Assembly: GCA_017631435.1 (NCBI GenBank)
Contig: JAGBTG010000056.1
Location: 169,220-233,219, forward strand
Direction: 5' to 3'
From: Bacteroidales bacterium
GTDB taxonomy: Bacteria > Bacteroidota > Bacteroidia > Bacteroidales > UBA932
Length of the DNA stretch: 64,000 nt
The first letter of the stretch is position 1. The number at the start of each line of letters is the position of its first letter. Made by a program: the position numbers and the translations under genes. Positions 43,284-51,857 of this stretch are shown piece by piece. The notes below the pieces were generated by a model. It did no database searches and had not been told where the DNA came from. It saw only the letters and a program-made list of their open reading frames with translations.

Positions 43284-45050
43284 ATGAGAAAACTTCTTAA
43301 ATTTTTGTTTTTATATATGATGGCTGTGGTTACATCGTCTTGTAATGTAGACGATGTAATCACTACATCTTTACCCCCAGAGATAATTTTAGACAGTGAA
43401 ACAGGAATATACACTGTAAAAACGGGGCGAGAAATTGTAATAGCACCTTCCTATAAAAATGCAGAAGGAGCAGATTATCTTTGGACAATGGAAGGAGAAG
43501 TGCTTGGCACTTCCCCCTCTTTGCGTTTTATGAACGATGTTACCGGTGAGTATTTCATTAACTTGGAGGTTACTGCAGAAGGTGGAACTGCCAAAGATGA
43601 GATAAGGGTTGATGTAATTGACCTTGAGATACCAACAGTTACTATAGCTGGCAGCAGACAGCAGACTGTAGCAACTGGTACAACCATTACTTTTTCTGCA
43701 GCTGTGAAATCAACATCACTTGAAACAGGGATAGTATGGAAAGTAAATGGAACTCAGTCTGGTACAGATAATGAATTTACATTTAAAGCTTCTGCACCTG
43801 GCAAATACACCATTACAGTAACTGCAACAAATGATGACGGCACCCATACGGATAAAATTGAGTTGGATGTACTTGATCCCGACGATATGCCGTTCAATTG
43901 GGAATTTGCAAAATACACATATCATACAGTTGCCGGCAGGAAGCTGCTTATTGCACCAACTTCTGTAAGTGATGACCAATCAATTGAATACTTGTGGAAA
44001 ACAGTTGGAAATGAGGGTGATTCCAGCACAACCTCCAGATTTGTATTTGTTGCGGAGAATCCGGGAGAATATAGGATAAATGCTTCTGCCACTGCCTATA
44101 AAGGTGATAACAAGGTAATGTTAAACCATGAGTTTGTTGTTACAGTTTACGAGGAAAACAAATTCTTCAGATCTGTTGCAGTTACCTCAAAATCTGACTG
44201 GAACAAAGTGTATGAGTATACACCGGCTCCAGGACAGTTTATTAATGAACTCAAGACAGGAGGATTTGACAACACCCAGACAACACCTGAGGCTGCAATT
44301 GCATATGCAGAGAAAAGGATGTCTGAAAAGGACTCTAAAGGTAACCCATATCCTAACTGGGTTTCATTGGGCGGCTTTGGAGGATACATTATTGTGGGAT
44401 TTGACCATAGCATTGAGAACAAAGGAGATTATGATTTTGGCATCCTCGGCAACTCATTCAACGGTTCGTCTGAGCCCGGAATAGTATGGGTAATGCAGGA
44501 TGAGAACGGTAATGGTCTTCCCGACGATACCTGGTATGAGCTTGCCGGATCAGAAACCGGTAAGGATGAGACAATACAGGATTATTCAGTTACCTATTAC
44601 CGTCCAAGTGGCCCGAATATGCCGGTACAGTGGTCAGATAACAAAGGCAATAGGGGAGAGATTGATTATCTTAAGCAGTTCCACAGGCAGGAATACTATT
44701 ATCCTCTATGGATTAAAGAGGACAGTTATACCCTTACTGGCACTTGTCTTAAAGCAACCAACTATGATGCATCAGGTAATGGTTCCTATTGGGTAAATCC
44801 TCATTATGATTGGGGATATGCAGACAACTGGAGCCCGATTGACCGCCTTACAAACGAGGAAAATGCCAACGCTGATGCCAATGCAAACTATTTCAAAATC
44901 TCCAACGCAATAGATTTTGAGTGCAAGCCGGTGGACCTCAAATTTATTGATTTTGTAAAGGTACAGGTTGGCGTAAATACCAAGAGCGGATGGCTTGGTG
45001 AAGTTTCTACGGAGGTGTTCGGATTCTTTGATTATAATATGAAGAAATAG
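43284..45050 (+). CDS. PKD-like multidomain surface lipoprotein of the B12 locus
   Basis: A 588-residue lipoprotein with signal MRKLLKFLFLYMMAVVTSSC; Cys20 is followed by NVDD. Three PKD-like Ig-fold domains cover about 35-110, 113-198 and 205-295 (for example YLWTMEGEVLGTSPSLRFM and KVNGTQSGTDNEFTFKA). The C-terminal 290 residues form a globular domain with SLGGFGGYIIVGFDHSIEN, EPGIVWVMQDENGNGLPDD, TWYELAGSE, and YWVNPHYDWGYADNW. This domain pairs with DUF4465 and BtuG proteins in other Bacteroidota cobalamin operons. I infer a cobalamin-binding or receptor-assembly role; no catalytic residues stand out. It is four bases after the DUF4465 gene and two bases before btuG. Confidence 0.82.
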   Translation: MRKLLKFLFLYMMAVVTSSCNVDDVITTSLPPEIILDSETGIYTVKTGREIVIAPSYKNAEGADYLWTMEGEVLGTSPSLRFMNDVTGEYFINLEVTAEGGTAKDEIRVDVIDLEIPTVTIAGSRQQTVATGTTITFSAAVKSTSLETGIVWKVNGTQSGTDNEFTFKASAPGKYTITVTATNDDGTHTDKIELDVLDPDDMPFNWEFAKYTYHTVAGRKLLIAPTSVSDDQSIEYLWKTVGNEGDSSTTSRFVFVAENPGEYRINASATAYKGDNKVMLNHEFVVTVYEENKFFRSVAVTSKSDWNKVYEYTPAPGQFINELKTGGFDNTQTTPEAAIAYAEKRMSEKDSKGNPYPNWVSLGGFGGYIIVGFDHSIENKGDYDFGILGNSFNGSSEPGIVWVMQDENGNGLPDDTWYELAGSETGKDETIQDYSVTYYRPSGPNMPVQWSDNKGNRGEIDYLKQFHRQEYYYPLWIKEDSYTLTGTCLKATNYDASGNGSYWVNPHYDWGYADNWSPIDRLTNEENANADANANYFKISNAIDFECKPVDLKFIDFVKVQVGVNTKSGWLGEVSTEVFGFFDYNMKK

Positions 45051-45051
45051 A

Positions 45052-46122
45052 ATGGTTAAGAATATAATTAAGTTGGTTCTTCTTTCCTTTATCCTGCTCA
45101 TGCCATCGTGCATGGAGTGGGATTATGGATTGGAGGAGAGTTTTGACATGTCTTCGTCGGGAGAAGGACTGTTCATTTGCAATGAAGGGAATTTCCAGTA
45201 TGGAAATGCTACGTTGTCTTATTATGACCCTCAGAGTAAAGTTGTGCAGAATGAAGTGTTCTACCGTTCCAATGCCATGAAGTTGGGGGATGTTTGCCAG
45301 AGTATGGTTATCAGGGATGGTATCGGTTGGGTTGTGGTGAACAATTCACATGTGATTTTTGCAATTGACATCAATACTTTTAAAGAGGTTGGCCGCATTA
45401 CAAATCTCACTTCTCCACGTTATATCCATTTTCTCTCTGATGAGAAGGCTTATGTGACTCAGATATGGGACAATAGAATTTTCATTGTAAACCCAAAAAA
45501 GCTTGAGATTACCGGTTATATTGATGTTCCAAATATGACAATGGAGAGCGGTTCTACAGAGCAGATGGTGCAGTATGGCAAGTATGTTTATGTCAACTGC
45601 TGGTCTTATCAGAACCGTATCATAAAGATTGATACTGAGACTGATAAGGTTGTTGATGAGCTCACTGTGGGTATCCAGCCTACTTCCTTGGTAATGGATT
45701 GCAACAATAAGTTGTGGACTGTTACTGATGGTGGTTATGAGGGCTCTCCTTATGGCCATGAGGCACCTTCACTTTACAGGATAGATGCTGAAACATTCAA
45801 GGTGGAAAAACAGTTCAAGTTTGATTTTGGCGACTGGCCGTCAGAGGTTCAGCTCAATGGTACAAAGGACAAAATCTACTGGTTGAATGATGACGTATGG
45901 GAGATGGATGTCAATGCAGACAGGGTTCCTGTCAGGCCATTCCTACCTTATAACGGCACATTGTATTACGGACTTACCGTTTGTCCTCATACAGGTGATG
46001 TGTATGTTGCTGATGCCGTTGATTATGTTCAGCAGGGCAAAGTTTACAGATACTCCAAAGATAAGGTGCTGTTGGATGAATTTTATGTTGGTATTATTCC
46101 GGGAGCTTTCTGCTGGAAATAA
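45052..46122 (+). CDS. btuG: BtuG-type cobalamin-binding surface lipoprotein
   Basis: A 356-residue lipoprotein with signal MVKNIIKLVLLSFILLMPSC and acidic residues after Cys20. It is a seven-bladed beta-propeller of the DUF5074/YncE type, with motifs GLFICNEGNFQYGNATLSYY, LTSPRYIHFLSDEKAYVTQ, GSTEQMVQYGKYVYVNCW, IKIDTETDKVVDELTVGIQP, LWTVTDGGYEGSPYGHEAP and the end FYVGIIPGAFCWK. This pattern is that of BtuG, which binds cobalamin with extremely high affinity on the surface of gut Bacteroides and sits as a lid on BtuB. The gene directly precedes btuB, as expected for that complex. Confidence 0.92.
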   Translation: MVKNIIKLVLLSFILLMPSCMEWDYGLEESFDMSSSGEGLFICNEGNFQYGNATLSYYDPQSKVVQNEVFYRSNAMKLGDVCQSMVIRDGIGWVVVNNSHVIFAIDINTFKEVGRITNLTSPRYIHFLSDEKAYVTQIWDNRIFIVNPKKLEITGYIDVPNMTMESGSTEQMVQYGKYVYVNCWSYQNRIIKIDTETDKVVDELTVGIQPTSLVMDCNNKLWTVTDGGYEGSPYGHEAPSLYRIDAETFKVEKQFKFDFGDWPSEVQLNGTKDKIYWLNDDVWEMDVNADRVPVRPFLPYNGTLYYGLTVCPHTGDVYVADAVDYVQQGKVYRYSKDKVLLDEFYVGIIPGAFCWK

Positions 46123-46148
46123 TACTGCAGGAATAATGTGTTATTGGT

Positions 46149-48203
46149 ATGAAAAAATATATATTGTTTTTAACTGTTTCTTTAGTCTGCAATTCTTTTT
46201 TGTTGGCCCAAAAGGTTTCATCAAAAGAGTGGTCTACTAAAGGATTTACACTTAAGGAGATTACTGTATTGGGTGAGCGTCCTATGAAGGAGATTGGTGC
46301 CCAGCTTACCAAGTTTGATTCTGTAGTGCTCAAAGAGAATATTGCCCTTTCTATGGCTGACGTGCTCACTTTCAGTTCTCCAATTTTTGTAAAGAGCTAT
46401 GGAAGGGCCACACTCTCTACAGTCTCTTTCCGTGGAACTTCACCTTCTCATACTCAGGTCACTTGGAACGGTATGAAAATTAACAATCCAATGCTTGGTA
46501 TGACTGACTTTTCAATGATTCCATCATATTTTATTGATGATGCTTCCCTCCTTCATGGAACCTCTTCTGTAAATGAGACTGGAGGAGGTTTGGGTGGAGC
46601 TGTTAAAATGTCTACTGTTCCAGCGCAAAATGAAGGTTTTGGCGTTCAGTATGTTCAGGGTGTTGGATCTTTTAAAACCTTTGATGAGTTTTTACGCCTT
46701 ACTTATGGAAGTGAAAAGTGGCAGATGTCTACCCGTGCTGTGCTCTCATCTTCTCCTAATGAATATGAGTATAAGAACCATGATAAGAAGGAGAATATCT
46801 ATGACGAGGATATGAATATTGTAGGACAATATTATCCTGTTGAAAATAACAGGAGCGGCTCCTATAAGGATTTTCATTTTCTGCAAGAGGTATATTACAA
46901 TACAGGCAAGGGAGACCGATTTGGTTTCAATGCCTGGTATATAAACTCCAATCGTGAACTTCCAATGCTTACTACAGATTATGGTGAGGAGATGGATTTT
47001 GATAACCGCCAGCGTGAACACACTTTCCGAAGTATCCTTTCATGGGACCATTTCCGTTCAAATTGGAAGTTGTCTGCTAAAGGTGGATATATAAATACAT
47101 GGATGGCTTATGACTATAAAAGAGATGTTGGAAATGGTAATATGGCCCATATGACCAGATCAAGAAGTAAAATCAACACATTTTATGGTCAGGCCGAAAG
47201 TGAGTATTTTATAGGGAAGAAATGGCTATTTACAGCAAATGTGGCGGTACATCAGCATTTTGTTGAGAGTCAGGACAAGAATATCATTCTGCAGGAAGGT
47301 GGAAAGGGAATTGTAGGATACAATAAGGCACGTGTGGAACTTTCAAGTTCTGTTTCAGCAAAATACCGTCCAACAGATAATATAGGATTGTCTTTTGTAT
47401 TGCGTGAAGATATGTATGGAGAGGATTTTACACCTCTTATTCCAGCATTTTTTATTGATGAAGTAATTTCTAAAAAGGGAAATATAACAGCCAAAGCTTC
47501 AGTTTCAAGAAATTTCCGTTTCCCTACACTCAACGATTTGTATTTTCTTCCGGGTGGAAATCCTAACCTCAAGAAAGAGAGCGGAATAACCTATGATGCA
47601 GGAATTTCATTTGCTGTAGCCAAAGAAAACAGGTATACCTTGAACGGTTCCCTGAACTGGTTTGATTCATACATAAACGACTGGATTCTGTGGCTCCCTA
47701 CAACCAAAGGATTTTTCTCGCCAAAAAACATTAAGGATGTACATGCATACGGTATTGAAACTCAATGGGATTATTCTGTATTGATTACACAGAGGCTAAA
47801 ATTTGACCTTAATGCCACATACTCGTGGACACCTTCAATCAATGAGGGGGAGCCCATTTCTGCAGCAGACCAGTCTGTGGGCAAGCAGCTTCCGTATGTT
47901 CCGCATCATTCAGCCACCATTACCGGACGCTTGTCATGGAACAGCTGGTCATTCATTTACAAATGGTGCTACTACAGTGAGCGCTTTACAATGTCGAGCA
48001 ATGACATTTCCCTTACCGGAAGGCTGCCGGAATATTATATGAACAATATAACCGTAGAAAAAGGTGTCTCATTCAAATTTGCTGATATCTCAATCAAAGG
48101 ATCGGTAAACAATTTGTTTGATGAAGAGTATTTGTCAGTGCTTTCGCGCCCTATGCCAGGGATAAATTTTGAGATATTTCTTGGCATTACACCTAAATTT
48201 TAA
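46149..48203 (+). CDS. btuB: TonB-dependent cobalamin receptor BtuB
   Basis: A 684-residue outer-membrane barrel. Signal peptide MKKYILFLTVSLVCNSFLLAQ, then a candidate TonB box (LKEITVLGE). The plug domain lies at about 45-160 (NIALSMADVLTFSSPIFVKSYGRA, STVSFRGTSPSHTQVTWNG), and a beta-barrel of about 520 residues follows. The C-terminal signature INFEIFLGITPKF ends in an aromatic residue. It lacks the N-terminal carboxypeptidase-like domain of SusC proteins and no SusD follows, which agrees with a BtuB rather than a glycan transporter. It is the last gene of the riboswitch operon. ABC transporter genes (btuCDF) are not in the window. Confidence 0.92.
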   Translation: MKKYILFLTVSLVCNSFLLAQKVSSKEWSTKGFTLKEITVLGERPMKEIGAQLTKFDSVVLKENIALSMADVLTFSSPIFVKSYGRATLSTVSFRGTSPSHTQVTWNGMKINNPMLGMTDFSMIPSYFIDDASLLHGTSSVNETGGGLGGAVKMSTVPAQNEGFGVQYVQGVGSFKTFDEFLRLTYGSEKWQMSTRAVLSSSPNEYEYKNHDKKENIYDEDMNIVGQYYPVENNRSGSYKDFHFLQEVYYNTGKGDRFGFNAWYINSNRELPMLTTDYGEEMDFDNRQREHTFRSILSWDHFRSNWKLSAKGGYINTWMAYDYKRDVGNGNMAHMTRSRSKINTFYGQAESEYFIGKKWLFTANVAVHQHFVESQDKNIILQEGGKGIVGYNKARVELSSSVSAKYRPTDNIGLSFVLREDMYGEDFTPLIPAFFIDEVISKKGNITAKASVSRNFRFPTLNDLYFLPGGNPNLKKESGITYDAGISFAVAKENRYTLNGSLNWFDSYINDWILWLPTTKGFFSPKNIKDVHAYGIETQWDYSVLITQRLKFDLNATYSWTPSINEGEPISAADQSVGKQLPYVPHHSATITGRLSWNSWSFIYKWCYYSERFTMSSNDISLTGRLPEYYMNNITVEKGVSFKFADISIKGSVNNLFDEEYLSVLSRPMPGINFEIFLGITPKF

Positions 48204-48209
48204 TTAAAG

Positions 48210-48243
48210 TGACCTTTAAGACTCTGTCCTAAAGGTCATTTTG
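48210..48243 (+). terminator. Hairpin ending the B12 operon
   Basis: TGACCTTT (48210-48217) pairs with AAAGGTCA (48231-48238), followed by four T. The stem sequence is shared with hairpins at 26902 and 52188, and the loop holds GAC...GTC. Confidence 0.75.
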
Positions 48244-48244
48244 C

Positions 48245-48252
48245 TATATTTG
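48245..48252 (+). promoter_or_regulatory. -7 box of the four-gene maturation operon
   Basis: TATATTTG at 48245-48252 ends five bases before the ATG at 48258, so the mRNA is probably leaderless. No clear -33 TTTG lies 19-21 bases upstream, which suggests a weak or activator-dependent promoter. Confidence 0.5.
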
Positions 48253-48257
48253 CAGTT

Positions 48258-49382
48258 ATGATTTTAAAGAAGCCTATACAAATGTTATTTGCCCTTCTCA
48301 AAGGGTCTTTGCTCAATTGTAATGTGGAGTATAAGTTGTTTGAAACAGCCACAGCTCAGGAGTGGGCTGAGTGCTTTGCTGCTGCATCAAAACAGGGTGT
48401 TCTGGCTCTTGCATGGGATGGAGTTCAGACATTGCCATTGGAGATGCAACCTCCTAAGGAGTTGAAATTCAGATGGGCTATAAGTGTAGACAAATATGAG
48501 GAGAGACATCGCAAATACTGTAAGGCAGTTCATGATCTTCAACAGTTATATAAGGAGCATGGTATAGCAACTGTGCAGTTGAAGGGTGTAGGTTTTTCTT
48601 GGGGATATAATCAGCCTCATCATAGGGAAGGGGGTGACATTGACATCTATACTTATTCATCTGATACTCTAAGGATGAGTCATCGGGAAGCAAATGAATT
48701 GGCAGACAGGTTGATGGTGCAGATGGGAAATCCTGTTGAGATGCATGGATACAAGCACAGTAATTTCAATTTCAATGGGATTCCTGTTGAAAATCATAAG
48801 ATGTTTGTGAATATGCATGTGAACAGGCAGTTTATGCAGCCTTTGAATGATTATCTCCTTAAGGTTCTTGATCCTGTAGAGGTTTCTTTCTATGATGGTG
48901 AATACAGGATATTTGTTCCTTCACCACAGTTCAATACCTTGTTTATCAGCTGCCATGCTTTTCAGCATTATGGCAGTGGGATTGCACTGCATCATCTTTA
49001 TGATTGGGCTACAATACTTGCCAATCACGGATTGTCTCTACCTGAGGGCAATTTGTTGAATAAAAAGTTTCTCAGGGCCATTGCAGCGTTTACACATCTT
49101 TGCAACAAATATCTGGGTACGAGTATAGATTTGTGTGGTTTTCCTGCAGGTTATGAGGAGATGGCTGATGAAATGTTGTATGAGATGCTTAATCCGTTGT
49201 ACAATAAGGTGGTACCGTATACCAATCCTGTTATGATTTTCCTTTATAAGACCAGAAGGTTTTCTAGGGGTACCATGCTTTCCAAGCAGGTTTTTGACAA
49301 GTCTATAATACGGAGCATCCTGGAGTCTGCGGTTGCACATATTAAACATCCCCAAACTATTTTGGGCAGAGGAGATAGGTAA
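48258..49382 (+). CDS. NTP_transf_5 family nucleotidyltransferase
   Basis: A 374-residue cytosolic protein of the uncharacterised nucleotidyltransferase family. The catalytic core is QLKGVGFSWGYNQPHHREGGDIDIY: Lys109-Gly110, the basic patch HHRE and the metal-binding GDIDIY at 126-131. Downstream is ISCHAFQHYGSGIALHHLYDWATIL, with a helical C-terminus. Such enzymes accompany HPr-kinase-like proteins in some lasso-peptide and related gene clusters, where one was shown to modify or extend a phosphorylated peptide tail; the substrate here is unknown. It is the first gene of an operon, and its TAATG stop-start overlap couples it to the ABC transporter gene. Confidence 0.85.
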   Translation: MILKKPIQMLFALLKGSLLNCNVEYKLFETATAQEWAECFAAASKQGVLALAWDGVQTLPLEMQPPKELKFRWAISVDKYEERHRKYCKAVHDLQQLYKEHGIATVQLKGVGFSWGYNQPHHREGGDIDIYTYSSDTLRMSHREANELADRLMVQMGNPVEMHGYKHSNFNFNGIPVENHKMFVNMHVNRQFMQPLNDYLLKVLDPVEVSFYDGEYRIFVPSPQFNTLFISCHAFQHYGSGIALHHLYDWATILANHGLSLPEGNLLNKKFLRAIAAFTHLCNKYLGTSIDLCGFPAGYEEMADEMLYEMLNPLYNKVVPYTNPVMIFLYKTRRFSRGTMLSKQVFDKSIIRSILESAVAHIKHPQTILGRGDR

Positions 49383-51001
49383 TGATTGGAAGGATACTGA
49401 ATTTGTTGGTAAATGACGAAAAGAGGGAAGGTGTAAAAGTTGTAGCTTCAATTTTTATATCTGCTCTCCTTGATTTTGTTGGTTTGGCTTCTCTGCTTCC
49501 TGTTTTGTATTTTCTTCTTGAGGGGGGCGGTAACAGAGAGGCCGCTTTGTATTTTGCGTTGCTTGCTGTTGGGGTAGTCATTTTCAAAAGTGCTCTTTCT
49601 ACTTATTTTTCAAGGTTCCAGAGCCGTTATCTTCTTGGATTGTACAGGAGATTGAGTTTTACCCTCTATTCCAACTATTATAATAACGGACTGCTTTTTA
49701 TAAGGGAAAAAGGTTACAGCACTCTTGGGCATTCCGTAAATTTCATGTGCTATACTTTCAGTGAAAGGATTCTTTCACCGCTTATGAGAATGGCAGGCGA
49801 TATTCTTCTTATACTTCTTGTTACAGTGGCACTTCTCTTTTATGATTGGCGTACTATTGCTGTCCTTTATTTGTGCTTTATCCCTTTTATGCTGGTTTAT
49901 GTAACCTTTGTGCGTAAAAAAGTTAAGATTTATGGCCAACAGGAGTTTCAAGCCCGAAGGCAACAGGCCAAGACTGTGGCTGACACTTTCCGCGGTTATG
50001 CCGAACTTGAGATTAATGATGCTTTTCCAAGACTACAGGAATCTTTTCTCAATGGTGTTGACCAGGTGAGCAGCAACAGGATTAAGATGCAGACACTAAA
50101 TATGTTTCCAAAGTTCCTCTCTGAACTGGCTATTATTGTGGGGATGGTTGTTATGGTTCTTCTTGGCGGTGATAATGCCCGGATACTTGTTGGTGTTTTT
50201 GCTGTGTGTGCTTTCAGGTTGCTTCCTGCTTTCAGAGGTTTGCTTTCCGGGTTTACCCAACTCCAGAATGCCCTTCCTGCGCTTGATACAATTGAGGAGG
50301 GAGTTGTTTCCCGTAATGCCCATTTTGTACAAGGTAACGACGTCTCTTTGTACAATTCGTTGGAAATCAGTGGTGTGAAATTTTCATATGGAGACAAAGT
50401 GCTTGATTTTGGCACTCACAGGATTGAGAAAGGGGAGTATGTGGGGTTTTGCGGGTATAGCGGCGTAGGCAAGACTACGCTGTTCAATCTCATTTTGGGA
50501 TTTTTGCAGCCACAGGAGGGTGCGGTGCTGGTTGACGGTGAGCCGCTAACAGAGAGGAACAGGAAAGGTTGGCTTAAGCATATCGGTTATGTGCCTCAGG
50601 AGGTGTTCATTTTCAATGGTTCTTTGGCAGAGAATGTTGCGCTTGGGTATAAGGATATTGATGGTGATAAGGTAATGCAAGTCTTACAGATGGTTTCTCT
50701 TGGGAGTTGGGTTTCCGGATTGGAGAATGGGATATTCAGCAGTTTGGGCGAAGGCGGTGGAAAGTTGTCGGGAGGACAAAAACAGAGGATTGGAATTGCA
50801 AGGGCTTTGTATAAGGGGGCAAGTCTGCTGCTGCTTGATGAGGCAACATCTTCATTGGACAACAATACTGAAAGGGAGATAAATGAAATGCTTCTGGGGC
50901 TTAAAGAGGAGATTCCAGGGCTTACTATTCTAAGTATTGCCCATAGGGAGAGCACTTTGGCGTATTGTAACAGAATAATTAATTTGGAAGTTAATGTGTA
51001 G
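49382..51001 (+). CDS. ABC exporter, fused membrane and ATPase domains
   Basis: A 539-residue half-transporter. The membrane domain (1-330) has six hydrophobic segments. The ATPase domain has Walker A GYSGVGKTT (358-366), the Q-loop in HIGYVPQEVF, the signature LSGGQ (462-466), Walker B LLLLDE (482-487) and H-loop His in SIAHRES. It has no N-terminal C39 peptidase domain, so any leader removal must be done by a separate enzyme; an S26-like peptidase is encoded two genes on. As an exporter in a peptide-maturation type cluster, its cargo is plausibly a peptide, which is inference. It overlaps the first gene by one base and the next by eight. Confidence 0.9.
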   Translation: MIGRILNLLVNDEKREGVKVVASIFISALLDFVGLASLLPVLYFLLEGGGNREAALYFALLAVGVVIFKSALSTYFSRFQSRYLLGLYRRLSFTLYSNYYNNGLLFIREKGYSTLGHSVNFMCYTFSERILSPLMRMAGDILLILLVTVALLFYDWRTIAVLYLCFIPFMLVYVTFVRKKVKIYGQQEFQARRQQAKTVADTFRGYAELEINDAFPRLQESFLNGVDQVSSNRIKMQTLNMFPKFLSELAIIVGMVVMVLLGGDNARILVGVFAVCAFRLLPAFRGLLSGFTQLQNALPALDTIEEGVVSRNAHFVQGNDVSLYNSLEISGVKFSYGDKVLDFGTHRIEKGEYVGFCGYSGVGKTTLFNLILGFLQPQEGAVLVDGEPLTERNRKGWLKHIGYVPQEVFIFNGSLAENVALGYKDIDGDKVMQVLQMVSLGSWVSGLENGIFSSLGEGGGKLSGGQKQRIGIARALYKGASLLLLDEATSSLDNNTEREINEMLLGLKEEIPGLTILSIAHRESTLAYCNRIINLEVNV

Positions 51002-51845
51002 TAAAAAATATATTGTTGCGCAACATTGTTTTGAAGTATGTTCTGAGGTGCTGTGCAATGCAGTTTCAAAGATTCAGGGATTCAAACCATTTGAGGTTAC
51101 TTCCGGTACGCCGGAGTTTTCATTTGCAATGGGGGAGGAGCTCCCGGCTGAATATAATGTGCAGTATTCCTTTACCTATGAAGATATTCTTGGTGAGTAC
51201 GGTTCTACTGAAAACGGGTTTTTTCTTAAACAGACTCCTGCCAATGAGGAGCCGCTCCTTTTGTGGACAAGTGACCATAATGACGTTGTCTTTTTGGCCG
51301 GAAATCTCTCGCCGCGCCTTGTAAGGTTTGCTCTATGGGTAGGTTACGGACTCAAGACTGCTGCTTCCGGAACAATTGCCATTCACAGCAGCTGCATTGT
51401 TGCAGATGGACGGGCAGTAATCTTCTTGGGGGAAAGTGGTACCGGCAAAAGTACACATACACGCTTATGGAGGGAGAATATTCCAGGTGCCGTGTTGCTG
51501 AACGATGACAGCCCAATTGTACGTATATTTGACGGTTCCGTATGGGTTTTTGGAAGCCCCTGGAGCGGAAAAACTCCTTGCTACAAACAGGAACGCTATC
51601 CTCTGGCAGCATGCGTGAGACTTTCACAGGCCCCTTATAATGCTATACATAAGTTGCATGTAATAAAAGGATATGCCGCCCTGCATCCGTCTTGCCCACC
51701 GGAGTTTGCCTATGATGAACGGATTTATTCACACATCTCTGCCGCTCTTGGCACATTGCTAAAATCTGTACCTGTATATCACCTGGAATGCCTTCCCAAT
51801 GCTGCTGCAGCACATCTTTCATTTGAAACTGTTTTATCACGATAG
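50994..51845 (+). CDS. HPr-kinase/PEP-carboxykinase-like P-loop protein
   Basis: A 283-residue protein. Its C-terminal part is related to the catalytic domain of HPr kinase: P-loop GESGTGKST at 146-154, LLNDDSP with two Asp (170-173) and GSPWSGK (187-193). The N-terminal 130 residues do not match the N-terminal domain of true HPr kinase, and no HPr or CcpA partner is near. Relatives in lasso-peptide clusters phosphorylate a Ser on the precursor peptide. Here the neighbours (nucleotidyltransferase, exporter, S26-like peptidase) make a peptide-kinase role likely, though unproven. The ATG at 50994 overlaps the end of the ABC gene by eight bases. Confidence 0.85.
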   Translation: MCSKKYIVAQHCFEVCSEVLCNAVSKIQGFKPFEVTSGTPEFSFAMGEELPAEYNVQYSFTYEDILGEYGSTENGFFLKQTPANEEPLLLWTSDHNDVVFLAGNLSPRLVRFALWVGYGLKTAASGTIAIHSSCIVADGRAVIFLGESGTGKSTHTRLWRENIPGAVLLNDDSPIVRIFDGSVWVFGSPWSGKTPCYKQERYPLAACVRLSQAPYNAIHKLHVIKGYAALHPSCPPEFAYDERIYSHISAALGTLLKSVPVYHLECLPNAAAAHLSFETVLSR

Positions 51846-51857
51846 ATCTTTGTGTGT

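Noticed and set aside
46149-48203. SusC-type glycan transporter
   Set aside because: It has no N-terminal carboxypeptidase-like domain, no SusD partner, and lies behind a cobalamin riboswitch and btuG.
50994-51845. True HPr kinase/phosphorylase of carbon catabolite control
   Set aside because: The N-terminal domain does not match, no HPr or phosphotransferase genes are near, and the operon partners point elsewhere.
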